This document shows positions 24,201 through 32,428 of a DNA stretch of 64,000 bases, piece after piece (positions within the stretch are counted from its first letter, which is position 1; each line of letters opens with the position of its first letter). Made by a program: the position numbers and the translations under genes. The DNA comes from Elusimicrobiota bacterium (lineage in GTDB: Bacteria; Elusimicrobiota; Elusimicrobia; UBA1565; UBA9628), in contig JAHFCF010000005.1 in assembly GCA_023249645.1 (NCBI GenBank), positions 1-64,000 of the forward strand, given 5' to 3'. The notes below the pieces were generated by a model. That model was not told the origin of the DNA and made no database searches. It worked only from the letters and a program-made list of their open reading frames with translations.

Positions 24201-26955
24201 CCGCGTTCAGCGGAGGGCTGGCGACCGTGCTCCAGGATCCGTTGCTGTAGATCTCAGCGATCCTGCTGGTGATGCCTTGGCCGCCCACGACCAGGACCTG
24301 CCCGTTGGACAGGAGCGTGGCCGTGTGCAAGGTTCGTGCGACGTTCATGGCGGCCGTATAGCCCCAGGAGGCGGAGGTGGAGTAGTATATCTCGACGGTG
24401 GTCGTGGAGGGCTGAGTGACCGAGGCGTAGCCCCCGGCGGCCATGACATTGCCGTCCGTCATGAGAACGGCCGTGTGCTGGCTGCGGTTGGATTTCATGG
24501 GAGAGGTGGGGATCCAGAGCCCCGTGTCGGGGTAATAGATCTCCGCGCTGCTGATCGAGACGGTCTGCCCGCCGAGAGTGGTGTAGCCGCCGGCCGCGAG
24601 GACCCGGCCGTTGGGCAGGAGCGTGGCCGTGTGGAGGTCGCGCGTGGAAGCCATGGAACCTGTAGGGGCCACGGCGTTGGCGACCGGGTCGAAGAGCTCA
24701 GCGGAGGAGAAGGGCGTGGCGCCGCCGTTGGTGCCGCCGGCGACGAGGAGCTTGCCGCTGGGCAGAAGCGTCGTCGTGTGGTTATACCGGCTGGTGCTGA
24801 GGCTGGCAGCGCCCGAGGCCCAGGCATTAAGGAAGGGATAGGATGTCTCGACTTGGAAGGAAACGCCGACGGGGCTGCCGGGAGAGGTCTGTCCTCCGAT
24901 GAATCGGATGCTGCCGGAGGGGGCCAGGGTAGCTGTGTGGTTGAAGCGCGGGGTGGACAGGTGGACGGAATACTGCCAGGCGTTGGTGTTGGGATGATAC
25001 TCCTCCTCATCGGCGAAGCCCATGCTGCGGATGACGACCGTGGCGATGTCCGCCGAGAACTGCTTGTTGGTCAGGTCCACGCTGTCCACCATATAGGTGA
25101 AGTTGCCTGCCAGCGAGGAGAAGGGATAGTCGGTCACGGTTTCGGTCCCATCAAAAGCGGGGCTGGGGTTTACGGAGGGAGTGCTCACCGTGACGATCCC
25201 TGCGATATTGTCGAAATGGACATCATTTAAAATGACGTAACCGATGCCGTTGTTGTCCATTTGCACGGTTCGGGCATGGCTGGAATCCGTGTCGAATGTC
25301 AGCGACCGGCCGCTCGTGATGGAGAAGCTCAGTCGGGGATCTCCGTTGGAAAATCTAGTGGCGATGCTGCCGCCCGTCAGATAGAGGATCCCGCTGGACA
25401 CATGGGCGCCCAAGAACTCCGGGGGCAGGCCCGAGACCGTCACAGTGCCTGCATAAAGGTCGCCGTCGCTGATGCTCGTTTGATCGTTCACGACGAAGGC
25501 GGGAGAGCTTCCCTGGGGAAAGGGGGTCGTATAAGTGATCTGACTGACATTGGCGCCGGACTTGAGGACTGAGCCATCCGCCATGCTCACGTCCTGATGG
25601 GGGGCGAGGGTCATGGTTCCTTGTCCATTGGCCACTTGAACGGCGAACTGTTTCTGGATGATGCCGCAGGTGCCGTTGAGGCACTGCACGGGGACTCCCG
25701 CCAGGCTGGCATGCAGCCCCGAACGGCTGGAGCTGTCTCCGGGAGTGAACCACGCCTGTCCGTTGGTGAAGGAGACGGAGGGCGAGGAGAAGAAGATGTC
25801 TCCATCATAGATCATCCCGCTGGCAGCGACGCTGAGCGGGAAATTAAGATTCATGTAGAGAGTGCTTCCTGTCGTGAGGGCCGGGCTGCCGTAGTTTATT
25901 TGGCCGACCGTGGCGCTGGAGAGCGGGAGGTCGATGCCAACGGCCGGATTGGTGGTCCCGCTGACCCGTGAGTCTTCCAGAGTCGAGGAATTCTGCGTCA
26001 GCTTGATCTTAAGGTTCTGAATGTAAGAAGTCGTCATGTTGCCCAGGCCGCCCATGATCTTGACCGAGCCGTCGGCGTCCAGGGTGGCGGTGTGATTGTC
26101 GCGGCGCACGAACATGGGCGCTTGGTCGATGGTGCCCGCGCCGCTGGGATCGTAGATCTCCGCGGATTCCAGGTAGCCGAGCCGGGCCCCGGCGATATCG
26201 AGGCGGCCGTCATAGCCTCCGGCGATGAAGATCTTGCCGTTGGCCAGAAGCGTGGCCGTGTGGTAGGCGCGGGCCTGGTTCATCGGGCGGGCGGAGAGCA
26301 GCGAGTTGTTGGAGGGATAGTAGAACTCCGTGGAATCCCAGTAGGTGGTCCCGTCGGTCCCCCCCGCGAGGAATACCCGGCCGTCCGGCAGGAGCGTGGC
26401 CGTGTGGAAGGCTCGGTGCTGCGTCATGGCCACGGCGGCGGCCCAGGAGTTGGCGGAGGGATCATAGAGCTCGCAATCGGCCCGGACAGCGCCTCCCGTG
26501 CCGTGGCCGCCGCAGGCCAGCACTTTTCCGCCGTTGGTCGCGTCTGAGAGGGTGGTGGCGGTATGGTTCATGCGGGGGTTCGCCAGGGGGGCTTTGGTGT
26601 GCCAGGTGTTGCTGGCCGGATCGTATTCCTCGGTGATGCCGATCGCGCTGCTCCCGTTGTATCCCCCCATCACGAAGACTTGTGCTGAGCTTTGCCCTTG
26701 AGTCACCAGGGTCGCTGTGTGTGAGGACCGCGCCGTGGGGAGGCTGGCGACTTGGGTGACCCCTCCCGTGGATTTGACCAGGAAGACGTCTGGGCTGGGA
26801 GAGCCGTTGACGATCCCGCCCACGACCAGGATGTCGCCGTTGGGCAGCAGTGTGGAGGTGTGGGCGTATCTGGGCAGCGTGGAGGCCAGGACGGGCGTGG
26901 ATATGCCCGCCAGGACGATCAAGCCCGCGATGAACCGAAGTTTCATTCGTGCCAT
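21226..26955 (-). CDS. Giant Kelch/FnIII surface protein with C-terminal sorting domain
   Basis: The 1909-aa exported protein has a signal peptide (residues 1 to about 25). Its first Kelch block (to about 300) has repeats such as HTATLLPNGDILVVGG. A unique region (about 300-650) follows, then a second Kelch block (about 660-1090), an IPT-like segment (TPTIFSTQMTVTGSNFKG), about five fibronectin type III domains (1170-1700) and a ZU5-like domain. The last 80 residues form a FlgD-like type A sorting domain (IYPNPF, VRIFTLLGEML, ASGVYFVVI, KILKLAIIR). It is probably cell-surface or secreted through a PorV-dependent route. Start alternatives at 26955 and 26946 both keep the signal peptide. Ligand unknown. 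Confidence 0.88.
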   Translation of the reverse strand: MARMKLRFIAGLIVLAGISTPVLASTLPRYAHTSTLLPNGDILVVGGIVNGSPSPDVFLVKSTGGVTQVASLPTARSSHTATLVTQGQSSAQVFVMGGYNGSSAIGITEEYDPASNTWHTKAPLANPRMNHTATTLSDATNGGKVLACGGHGTGGAVRADCELYDPSANSWAAAVAMTQHRAFHTATLLPDGRVFLAGGTDGTTYWDSTEFYYPSNNSLLSARPMNQARAYHTATLLANGKIFIAGGYDGRLDIAGARLGYLESAEIYDPSGAGTIDQAPMFVRRDNHTATLDADGSVKIMGGLGNMTTSYIQNLKIKLTQNSSTLEDSRVSGTTNPAVGIDLPLSSATVGQINYGSPALTTGSTLYMNLNFPLSVAASGMIYDGDIFFSSPSVSFTNGQAWFTPGDSSSRSGLHASLAGVPVQCLNGTCGIIQKQFAVQVANGQGTMTLAPHQDVSMADGSVLKSGANVSQITYTTPFPQGSSPAFVVNDQTSISDGDLYAGTVTVSGLPPEFLGAHVSSGILYLTGGSIATRFSNGDPRLSFSITSGRSLTFDTDSSHARTVQMDNNGIGYVILNDVHFDNIAGIVTVSTPSVNPSPAFDGTETVTDYPFSSLAGNFTYMVDSVDLTNKQFSADIATVVIRSMGFADEEEYHPNTNAWQYSVHLSTPRFNHTATLAPSGSIRFIGGQTSPGSPVGVSFQVETSYPFLNAWASGAASLSTSRYNHTTTLLPSGKLLVAGGTNGGATPFSSAELFDPVANAVAPTGSMASTRDLHTATLLPNGRVLAAGGYTTLGGQTVSISSAEIYYPDTGLWIPTSPMKSNRSQHTAVLMTDGNVMAAGGYASVTQPSTTTVEIYYSTSASWGYTAAMNVARTLHTATLLSNGQVLVVGGQGITSRIAEIYSNGSWSTVASPPLNAGRSLFSHTATLLPDGRVLVAGGNDGSWETNAAYLYDPAANAWSTASPLGTARYNHTATLLPNGQVLVAGGVQAVSELGSPLSSAEIYDVAAGAWSSPASFATLAAPMAYHTMTLASNNSVYLIGGYGGSGAASTIQSDFYAETPDAYSVGGSPTLRVASMTAVTPTIFSTQMTVTGSNFKGVTEASGGGSASANSDHHHPRLILQAMGDSGFLVDLTTQIYTNNVTYPNGLWSTIDSSITVALAQSTIPFGWYQVRVGANAQLSQALLVQSGPPKPASGATSPAATAISTNSITYTWSATGTDSNGYNIYQATSGVWVATAPSTSYTFTGLTPSATHQIEVLPYSITGDAAPTSLAVSATYYTLPNAPAAPAVGTITFNSVQLAWSSNSNGQGTLYEISYATSADFSAFVSTPYPTAVGITTTTVTVTPLDQSTTYYFRVRAANLAGSFSVFTATVSAWTRASVTNVQGVADSTASIRWQWTSAGAGVTYNVYYTTSPGAHFATVPACATACTFEDSGLGVNSLRSLQVSAVTSGGEGTLSTPTTVYTWANLPVDAHVNPVTSTGSITISWSGANSSTPPGSNPAGTLYKLRLTTGTDITISTFTLSTMTSQGLGTQSFSFGGLSPAQVYTIGVQSYNGDGISLTTTTVWPVLISTWTQAQTPANLRITGTTPSSISVAWDANGNTSSATYQVTYTTSTFDQYIATAVFFSQGFSSTTTTITGLLTSTTYTIQVQAQNPLGLPTAYSNSQTTITFNGGGALGSLALLASSLKDSSISGTIGLAPNTRAVTLRATAGSFPSDTTLTVSTYPATTASPCSNGNSHMAFSVTPSPSLQPVNPLFFTLAYDPVADGIADTSHLVMMRYDPVGGQCVPVPTTVDTVGRTLTVQLNHLSIYQVASITAAASPDTARIYPNPFYTATDGYVTIDQIPTSARVRIFTLLGEMLLDQTASASGIVTWKGVGRGGRPVASGVYFVVIEGNGKKILKLAIIR

Positions 26956-26996
26956 AAAAGCCGGAAGGACATGCTCCCGGCAGTGCGACTCAATGA

Positions 26997-27025
26997 ATGG
27001 TATCAGCGCGATGTTACAAAATCAA
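26997..27025 (-). promoter_or_regulatory. Candidate promoter of the surface-protein operon
   Basis: On the minus strand TTGATT (27020-27025), a 17-nt spacer and TACCAT (26997-27002) lie about 41 nt upstream of the giant gene. Unlike several promoters here, it leaves room for an untranslated leader of about 35 nt. Confidence 0.45.
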
Positions 27026-27046
27026 TAACAAGCTGGGGCTGGCCGG

Positions 27047-27703
27047 TTACGGCACAGCCAGCACCGAGGCGCCCCTTTCCACCCTGGGATTCTCAGGATC
27101 CACGGCCTTCTTTCCATCCACGACGAACCAATAGCGGTAGGAGTTGGACGGCAAGAGATGCAAGGTCAGGCTCCACGTGCCGTTGCCGTTATAGGTCATT
27201 TCCTTGCGGCCGCCGCTGCGCACGAGGAATGCGCCCACCAGATGCACGCTCTTGGCTCGCGGGGCTCTGAGCTTGAACTCCACGGCCGCGGCATGGGCCT
27301 TCCCCGCGGAGGCGCCTGTTCGGGCTGCAGCCTTAGGCGCCGGCTTGGACGCCGGTTTCGCGGGGGCTGGCGGCGGGACCGGCTTGACGGCTGCGGGCGC
27401 TGCCATCGGCGGCGCCGGCTCGGCAGGCGGAGTCCCGGGCGCCGGCTTGTGGCGGAGGACTTGCGGCATGGCCGCCGCGGGCGGGGCTTGCAAATGCTGA
27501 TAGAGCTTGGCTGCCAAGGCTCCGCCGAACACGATGACGAGGGCGGCGTCAGCTACCAGCAGGGCGGCCCAGAGTTTAGGGCGACCGGGCGTCAGGCCAT
27601 CGTGGGGCCAGGGAGCTTCGCCGCCAGAGGACGCGGGGTTCGGGATGGTTTCATCGGTGAAAAGCGGTTCCGCATCCTTCTTGAGTCCGAAGAGGTCGAC
27701 CAT
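27047..27703 (-). CDS. Membrane-anchored glycogen-binding-domain (CBM48-like) protein
   Basis: The 218-aa protein has a short cytoplasmic N-terminus and one membrane helix (about 45-67). A long Ala/Pro-rich linker (about 75-135) leads to a C-terminal domain of the AMPK/isoamylase N-terminal type (VEFKLRAPRAKSVHLVGAF, NGNGTWSLTLHL, YRYWFVVDGKKAVDPENP). Such domains bind alpha-glucans, which fits a genome that also encodes glycogen synthase (60643-62469). TTGACA-18-TAGAAT lies upstream with the ATG only 6 nt after the -10. Confidence 0.78.
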   Translation of the reverse strand: MVDLFGLKKDAEPLFTDETIPNPASSGGEAPWPHDGLTPGRPKLWAALLVADAALVIVFGGALAAKLYQHLQAPPAAAMPQVLRHKPAPGTPPAEPAPPMAAPAAVKPVPPPAPAKPASKPAPKAAARTGASAGKAHAAAVEFKLRAPRAKSVHLVGAFLVRSGGRKEMTYNGNGTWSLTLHLLPSNSYRYWFVVDGKKAVDPENPRVERGASVLAVP

Positions 27704-27709
27704 GGACAG

Positions 27710-27739
27710 ATTCTAGCGTCTGTGCGGCAGGCGTGTCAA
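27710..27739 (-). promoter_or_regulatory. Promoter of the CBM48-like gene, leaderless
   Basis: Minus-strand TTGACA (27734-27739), 18-nt spacer, TAGAAT (27710-27715), then 6 nt to the ATG. The kdsC stop codon TGA (27736-27738) lies within the -35 box. Confidence 0.75.
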
Positions 27740-28284
27740 CAAAACTTATCCAGGATCCTTGGCCAGAGGCCTTGCGCCTTCAAAAGGGCTTCGGCCGCTT
27801 CGCGCACCGCGCCGTCGCCTCCGGCGCGGCGCGTGATCCAGTGGGCCGCGGCCTTGACCTCGGGCCGGGCATTGGGGACGGCCACGGCCACCCCCACGGC
27901 GCGCAGGACCGGCAGGTCCTGGAGGTCATCGCCGATGTAAAGGACCTGGGACGGAGAAACGCCCGCCTGGCGGCAGATCCGGGCCAGGACGTTCTTCTTG
28001 TCCAGGCGGTGCTGATAGATGAAGCTCATCTTCAGGATCTTCATGCGCTCGGCCACGCCCTGGGATATGCGGCCGGAGATGATCCCGGTCTTCAATCCCA
28101 TCTGCGCCAGCCAAGCCAGGGCGATCGCGTCCTGGGAACCGATGCCTTTGAGTTCCACCAGCGAGCCTGACGTGTCCACGAAATGAAAGAGCCGCCCATC
28201 GCTCAAGACGCCGTCCACGTCCATGAGCACGACTCGCACGCGCTTGAGGCGTGCCTGAAGGGTCTGAGAGTTCAACGGGGGCAT
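27736..28284 (-). CDS. kdsC: 3-deoxy-D-manno-octulosonate 8-phosphate phosphatase KdsC
   Basis: The 182-aa HAD-superfamily enzyme has motif I DVDGVLSDG (22-30), GIISGR (motif II region) and YIGDDLQDLPVL (motif IV), with no cap domain, as in KdsC. It hydrolyses Kdo-8-phosphate to Kdo for LPS inner core, evidence for a diderm envelope. The ATG lies 13 nt inside the end of the tal-pgi fusion. The motif order and length match KdsC better than other small HAD enzymes. Confidence 0.88.
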   Translation of the reverse strand: MPPLNSQTLQARLKRVRVVLMDVDGVLSDGRLFHFVDTSGSLVELKGIGSQDAIALAWLAQMGLKTGIISGRISQGVAERMKILKMSFIYQHRLDKKNVLARICRQAGVSPSQVLYIGDDLQDLPVLRAVGVAVAVPNARPEVKAAAHWITRRAGGDGAVREAAEALLKAQGLWPRILDKFC

Positions 28285-31082
28285 GGCGAGAGCTCCTCGC
28301 AGGCATTGGCCAGGGCTCGGAGGGACTCCGCGGTGCGCGAGCCGAGGTCCAGGCGCAGGATCCGACGCTTGCCCGCGAGCATCGCCGCATAGTCGCCCTT
28401 CGCTTGGGCGCGGTGGAGGACGCCGAAGCTGAAATCCTTTTGGGGGATCGGGAGGGGCGCGCCGTCGGTTTCGACCAATTCCAGGAACAGTCCATTGTTC
28501 CCCCCTCCTTTATAGAGTTGGCCGGTGGAGTGGAGGTAGCGGGGGCCGTACTGAACTGTGACGGCGGCTTTGAAGAGCTGGCGCAGGCGCTTTTGCAGGC
28601 TTTCCAGGGCGATCGTCGCCTCTTCGAAGGGATGCACATAAGCCAGGATCGCGCAGTAGTCTCCAGCCTTGAGTCTCCCCAGGTGGGCCGTGAGGACGCG
28701 GCTCAAGGGGAGGTCCAGGCCTTTGTCCGCCCCCAGTTTTTTGAGAAGGTCCTTGTCGGCGAAGGCGGCCAGACCTCCCGCGCGCAGGTCCGCCGTCTCT
28801 TTGGGGAGAGTCCCCCCTTGGAGGCTGCCCAGGAGCTGCTGGGTCTGAGTCTTGGCGCTCTGGACGTCCGGCTGATCGAAGGGGTCGACCTGGAGGAAAA
28901 AGCCCGCGGCCGCGGTCGCCATCTCCCAAAGGAAGAACTGAGCCCCCAGTTCATGGCGGTCGACGAGCGTCAGGCGTAGGACCGGATGCCCCGCCTGTTC
29001 CAGGGCGGACAGCCTGTTCTCGGCGTCTCGATCCTGCGGACCTTTGAGGCTGATGCGCACGAAGAGCCTGTCCTGGCCGTATGAGGAAGGATCGCCCAGG
29101 GATTCTCCGTGGACCGGGAGGATCCCGCGGCCTTCCTTGCCCGTGGATTCGGCGACGAGCTGCTCGATCCACAGCCCCAGGGCCTCGAGCTCGGGCGCGA
29201 CGCTGAGCGTGAGCTTGTCCTTGCCTTGGCGAGCGTGCAGGCCCAGAGCGGCGCCGAGGCGCAGGGCCGGGTTCTGGGCCGGCGGGACCTCGGCCGCGCA
29301 GGCTCGAGCGCAGGCGCGCGCGGGGTTGAGGAGTTTTTGCAGATCGACACCCATGACCGCGGCCGGGACCAGGCCGAAGAGCGAGAGAGCGGAAAAGCGT
29401 CCCCCCACGTCCGGGGGGTTGAGGAAGACCTTGCGAAAACGGCGCTGGACGGCCAGCTTGGCCAGGGAACTGCCGGGATCCGTGATGGCCGCGAACTGCC
29501 GGCCGGCCTTATCGCCGGCGCGTTGGGAGACTTTTTCGAAGAAATACTCCATGAGGCAGTGGGGCTCGATCGTCGAGCCGGACTTGCTGGAGACGAAGAA
29601 AAGCGTGCGCTCCAGACGCAGGCGGCTTTCCAAGGTCCGTAGGGCCGCGGGATTGGTGGAATCGAGGACCTCCAGGACCGGGTGTCCGGGGATCTTTCCG
29701 AAGACTTGGCGCAAGACCTCGCAGGCCAGGCTGGAGCCGCCCATGCCCAGGACGACCGCATGTTCGAATCCTTCCTTCCTTATTTCCTCGGCAAAGCCGC
29801 GCACGGGGCCCAGGGAGACGGCCATGGAGTCCGGCAGGGTGAGCCAGCCGAGGCTTTTGCGGATGATGGCTTGATGGGCGGGTTCCGTCTTCCAGAGAGA
29901 GGCGTCCTGGCTCCACAGCCTGGATGCGAAGCGGACCCGCGTCAGTTTCTTCAAGGCATCCTCGACTTCGTCTTCAGAAGCCAGGACCGCTTCTTTTTTC
30001 TCCGTCAAAGTCCGAAGGACCGCCGTGTAGGATTTTTGAAAGGCTTCCAAGCCCGCAGCTTCCAGGTGAGCGGCTGTTTCTTCCGGGTCGATGCCCAGGG
30101 CCTGGAGCCTTTCCCACACCAAGCCGGCCCCGGCCGCGTCTTCTTCGAGGCTGGGGCGGGTGAGGCCATGGTCGGCGAAGGCGCGAAGCGTGGCCGGCGG
30201 CATGGTATTGACCGTGTCCGGTCCGATGAGTTCCTCGACGTAGAGGGTGTCCTTGGTGGCAGGGTTCTTGACTCCGGTGGAGGCCCACAGCAAGCGCTGT
30301 GTCTTGGCCCCCTTCCGCTTCAAGGCAGAGAATCTGTCGCTCGAAAAAGCCTTCTTATAGATCCCATAAGCCAACTTGGCATTGGCCACGGCTGCCTGGC
30401 CGAGAAGATCGGCGTGGTTTGTCTGCAGGGACTTGAGTTTCTGGTCCACGGCCGTGTCCACCCGGCTGACAAAGAAGCTGGCGACTGACGCAAGCGAGGC
30501 GAGGTCTTTTCCGCGGCTGGCCCGCAGTTCCAGACCTTTGAGATAGGCTTCTACGACATCGCCGTAGCGCTGCCGGGAGAAGAGCAGAGTGATATTGACC
30601 GGCACGCCGTCTGCGAGCGTCTGGGTGACGGCCTCCAGGCACGCCGCTGTGCCGGGGATCTTGATCATGACATTGGGCCGTCCCGCGAGATGGAAGAGGC
30701 GCAGGGCCTCGGCGTGGCTGGCCTTGGCGTTCTGGGCGAGTTCCGGGGGCAGCTCGATGCTCACGAACCCGTCGCGTCCGGCGCTGGTTTTGTAGACGCC
30801 TTGCAGGATGTCGGCCGCAGCCCGGATGTCTTCGATGGCGATGGCCTCGAAGAGGTCCTGCACTTCGCCATGGCGAGGGGCCAGGGTGCGAACGGTCTCG
30901 TCGTAGTCGTGGGAGGAGGATAGGGCGTTGGCGAAGATGGTGGGGTTTGAGGTCAGTCCCGTGACTCCATCCTCGGCGACCAGGCGGGAGAGCTCTCCGG
31001 ATTCCAGCAGGCCGCGGCTCAAATCGTCGTACCAGACGCTGACGCCGAAGCGAGCGAGTTCTTTGAGGGGATGGCCGCTCAT
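28272..31082 (-). CDS. tal-pgi: Bifunctional transaldolase/glucose-6-phosphate isomerase
   Basis: The 936-aa fusion starts MSGHPLKELARFGVSVWYDDLSRG. Residues 1 to about 370 are a TalB/TalC-like transaldolase, with GVTGLTSNPTIF, the Schiff-base lysine segment VMIKIPGT and ITLLFS. The remaining 550 residues are phosphoglucose isomerase, with MGGSSLACEVL and FFVSSKSGSTIEPHCLMEYF. The fusion connects the non-oxidative pentose phosphate pathway with glycolysis and occurs in several phyla. The ATG at 31082 overlaps the rpiB stop (ATGA); the longer upstream frame is out of family and was discarded. All conserved regions appear intact. Confidence 0.92.
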   Translation of the reverse strand: MSGHPLKELARFGVSVWYDDLSRGLLESGELSRLVAEDGVTGLTSNPTIFANALSSSHDYDETVRTLAPRHGEVQDLFEAIAIEDIRAAADILQGVYKTSAGRDGFVSIELPPELAQNAKASHAEALRLFHLAGRPNVMIKIPGTAACLEAVTQTLADGVPVNITLLFSRQRYGDVVEAYLKGLELRASRGKDLASLASVASFFVSRVDTAVDQKLKSLQTNHADLLGQAAVANAKLAYGIYKKAFSSDRFSALKRKGAKTQRLLWASTGVKNPATKDTLYVEELIGPDTVNTMPPATLRAFADHGLTRPSLEEDAAGAGLVWERLQALGIDPEETAAHLEAAGLEAFQKSYTAVLRTLTEKKEAVLASEDEVEDALKKLTRVRFASRLWSQDASLWKTEPAHQAIIRKSLGWLTLPDSMAVSLGPVRGFAEEIRKEGFEHAVVLGMGGSSLACEVLRQVFGKIPGHPVLEVLDSTNPAALRTLESRLRLERTLFFVSSKSGSTIEPHCLMEYFFEKVSQRAGDKAGRQFAAITDPGSSLAKLAVQRRFRKVFLNPPDVGGRFSALSLFGLVPAAVMGVDLQKLLNPARACARACAAEVPPAQNPALRLGAALGLHARQGKDKLTLSVAPELEALGLWIEQLVAESTGKEGRGILPVHGESLGDPSSYGQDRLFVRISLKGPQDRDAENRLSALEQAGHPVLRLTLVDRHELGAQFFLWEMATAAAGFFLQVDPFDQPDVQSAKTQTQQLLGSLQGGTLPKETADLRAGGLAAFADKDLLKKLGADKGLDLPLSRVLTAHLGRLKAGDYCAILAYVHPFEEATIALESLQKRLRQLFKAAVTVQYGPRYLHSTGQLYKGGGNNGLFLELVETDGAPLPIPQKDFSFGVLHRAQAKGDYAAMLAGKRRILRLDLGSRTAESLRALANACEELSPCPR

Positions 31083-31540
31083 GGCCGTTGGGCGCGGCCT
31101 TCCTTTTCCAGGGCCAGGACCTTGTCGCGGCGGCGCACGTGGCGTTCGGCTTGGGAGAAACGCGCGGCGACAAAGGCGCGCACCACTTCCGCGGCGAGCT
31201 CGGACCCGATGATCCGGCCGCCCAGGCAGAGGAAATTGGCGTCGTCGTCCTCCACGCCCTGACGGGCGGAGAAGGTGTCGTGGCACAGGGCCGCGCGGAT
31301 GCCGGCGATCTTGTTGGCCGCGATGCAGGCGCCCACACCGCTGCCGCAGACCATGATGCCGCGCTCGGCTTGGCCGCTCAAGACGGCTTGGGCGGCCTTG
31401 CGGGTGTAGTCCGGATAGTCCACGGGTTGAGGCGCGTCGACGCCGACGTTGACGACCTCGTGGCCTTCGCGCGTCAGGAACTTCTGCAGGAAGGCCTTGA
31501 GCTCGAAGCCGCCGTGGTCCGCGCCGAGGGCTATGCGCAT
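31079..31540 (-). CDS. rpiB: Ribose-5-phosphate isomerase B
   Basis: The 153-aa RpiB/LacAB enzyme has GADHGGFELK at the N-terminus, VCGSGVGACIAANK with the active-site cysteine, and ARQGVEDDDANFLCLGGR. It interconverts ribulose-5-P and ribose-5-P and lies directly before the transaldolase/isomerase fusion, so it forms a pentose-phosphate operon with it and kdsC. The promoter is TTGACC-17-TAGAAT with the ATG 8 nt after the -10 box. Confidence 0.93.
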   Translation of the reverse strand: MRIALGADHGGFELKAFLQKFLTREGHEVVNVGVDAPQPVDYPDYTRKAAQAVLSGQAERGIMVCGSGVGACIAANKIAGIRAALCHDTFSARQGVEDDDANFLCLGGRIIGSELAAEVVRAFVAARFSQAERHVRRRDKVLALEKEGRAQRP

Positions 31541-31548
31541 GATGGGAG

Positions 31549-31577
31549 ATTCTAGCGCCTTGCGTGGTTGCGGTCAA
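31549..31577 (-). promoter_or_regulatory. Promoter of rpiB operon, leaderless
   Basis: Minus-strand TTGACC (31572-31577), 17-nt spacer, TAGAAT (31549-31554), then CTCCCATC and the ATG. No Shine-Dalgarno can fit in the 8-nt gap. Confidence 0.75.
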
Positions 31578-31612
31578 TGCGATTTTAGATTTCAGATCGA
31601 ATTGTGGGAATT

Positions 31613-31652
31613 TTTTTAAGGTAACTGTTGCCGGCAACAGTTACCTTAAAAA
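31613..31652. repeat. 40-nt perfect palindrome containing 18-nt unit 7
   Basis: The centre ACTGTTGCCGGCAACAGT (31624-31641) is extended symmetrically by GGTA/TACC, AA/TT and T5/A5 to a perfect 40-nt palindrome. It lies between the 3' end of a kinase-like gene and the rpiB promoter. With its flanking T and A runs it could act as a bidirectional terminator. The same 18-nt core recurs at 54211-54228. Confidence 0.85.
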
Positions 31653-31675
31653 GTGTTGAAGCAATCCGGATGCTT

Positions 31676-32428
31676 CTAGCTCTCAGCTTGCAATCGGAAC
31701 TCGGCTTGTGGAAGCTGACGGTGAAGGAGTCGGAGAACGGTCCTTCGGAAGGCGATATCTTGGAAAAGTCCCCCCCAGCATGATACGGGAATGTGAGAAT
31801 TTCCTCCGGCTTCGCTGGCCAGATCCGCCAGATGGCGCGCCGCCTCGTTGCGGATGCGGCGGGCGCGGGGATCTGTGCGGGCCAGACGAAGGACCTGGGG
31901 AGCGAGTTGAGCGACGGCTCTGACCGGATCTTTGGCATGCGCCAGGCCCAGGGGATCGAGGTGGAGTTTTCGCCGCAGGACCGGGTCCTTGAGCGCGGAC
32001 TTGCCGATCCAGAATCCGGAGCCTTCATCGCCCAGAAGCGGTCCCCATCCCCCGCTGCGATGCCATCGCCCGCGTCGGTCTCTGGCCAGGGCGATGGAGC
32101 CCGTGCTGGCCACGATCAGAAGGCCGGGTCCAGAACCGAAGATCAGGGTATGAGCCAGCTCGGCGTCGGAGAGGGCTTGGATCTTTTTCGCCCAACCGCG
32201 CCAAAGGCGTCTGGCCTCGGCTCTGTCGGCAACGCTCCAGAGTCCTGTCGCGCCGACCCTCAAGCGATCTAGTCGGGAGAATTGAAGGCGTCGGTGCAAC
32301 TGCGGCCAGGCTTTCGCGAGCTGGCGCCAGGGGACGGCGGGGAATCGGACGTGCCGCTGTACGCGGCCCGCCTCATCGCAGAGGGAGGCTCTCAGCCAGG
32401 TGCGTCCCAGGTCAATGTCGAGGTTCAC
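31676..32428 (-). CDS. BadF/BadG/N-acetylglucosamine kinase-like protein, C-terminus short
   Basis: The 250-aa ASKHA-fold protein begins with GTG at 32428. It has a phosphate-1-like DIDLGRTWLRAS, IVASTGSIALARD and the family signature GGWGPLLGDEGSGFWIG, then SCWGGLFQ near the end. Members usually run to about 290-300 aa and finish with an LGA-type helix after the last glycine pair; here the frame stops about 35 residues after that motif, roughly 20 short. A perfect palindrome lies 24 nt further on. It may be a truncated or diverged sugar kinase, with activity uncertain. Confidence 0.65.
   Translation of the reverse strand: MNLDIDLGRTWLRASLCDEAGRVQRHVRFPAVPWRQLAKAWPQLHRRLQFSRLDRLRVGATGLWSVADRAEARRLWRGWAKKIQALSDAELAHTLIFGSGPGLLIVASTGSIALARDRRGRWHRSGGWGPLLGDEGSGFWIGKSALKDPVLRRKLHLDPLGLAHAKDPVRAVAQLAPQVLRLARTDPRARRIRNEAARHLADLASEAGGNSHIPVSCWGGLFQDIAFRRTVLRLLHRQLPQAEFRLQAES

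Noticed and set aside
21226-26955. Regular repeats that might be a CRISPR or satellite array
   Set aside because: They are Kelch and FnIII coding repeats in one intact reading frame, diverged at DNA level.
28272-31637. 1121-aa version of the tal-pgi protein
   Set aside because: The first 185 residues are the shadow of rpiB; the ATG at 31082 overlaps the rpiB stop and begins directly before transaldolase sequence.
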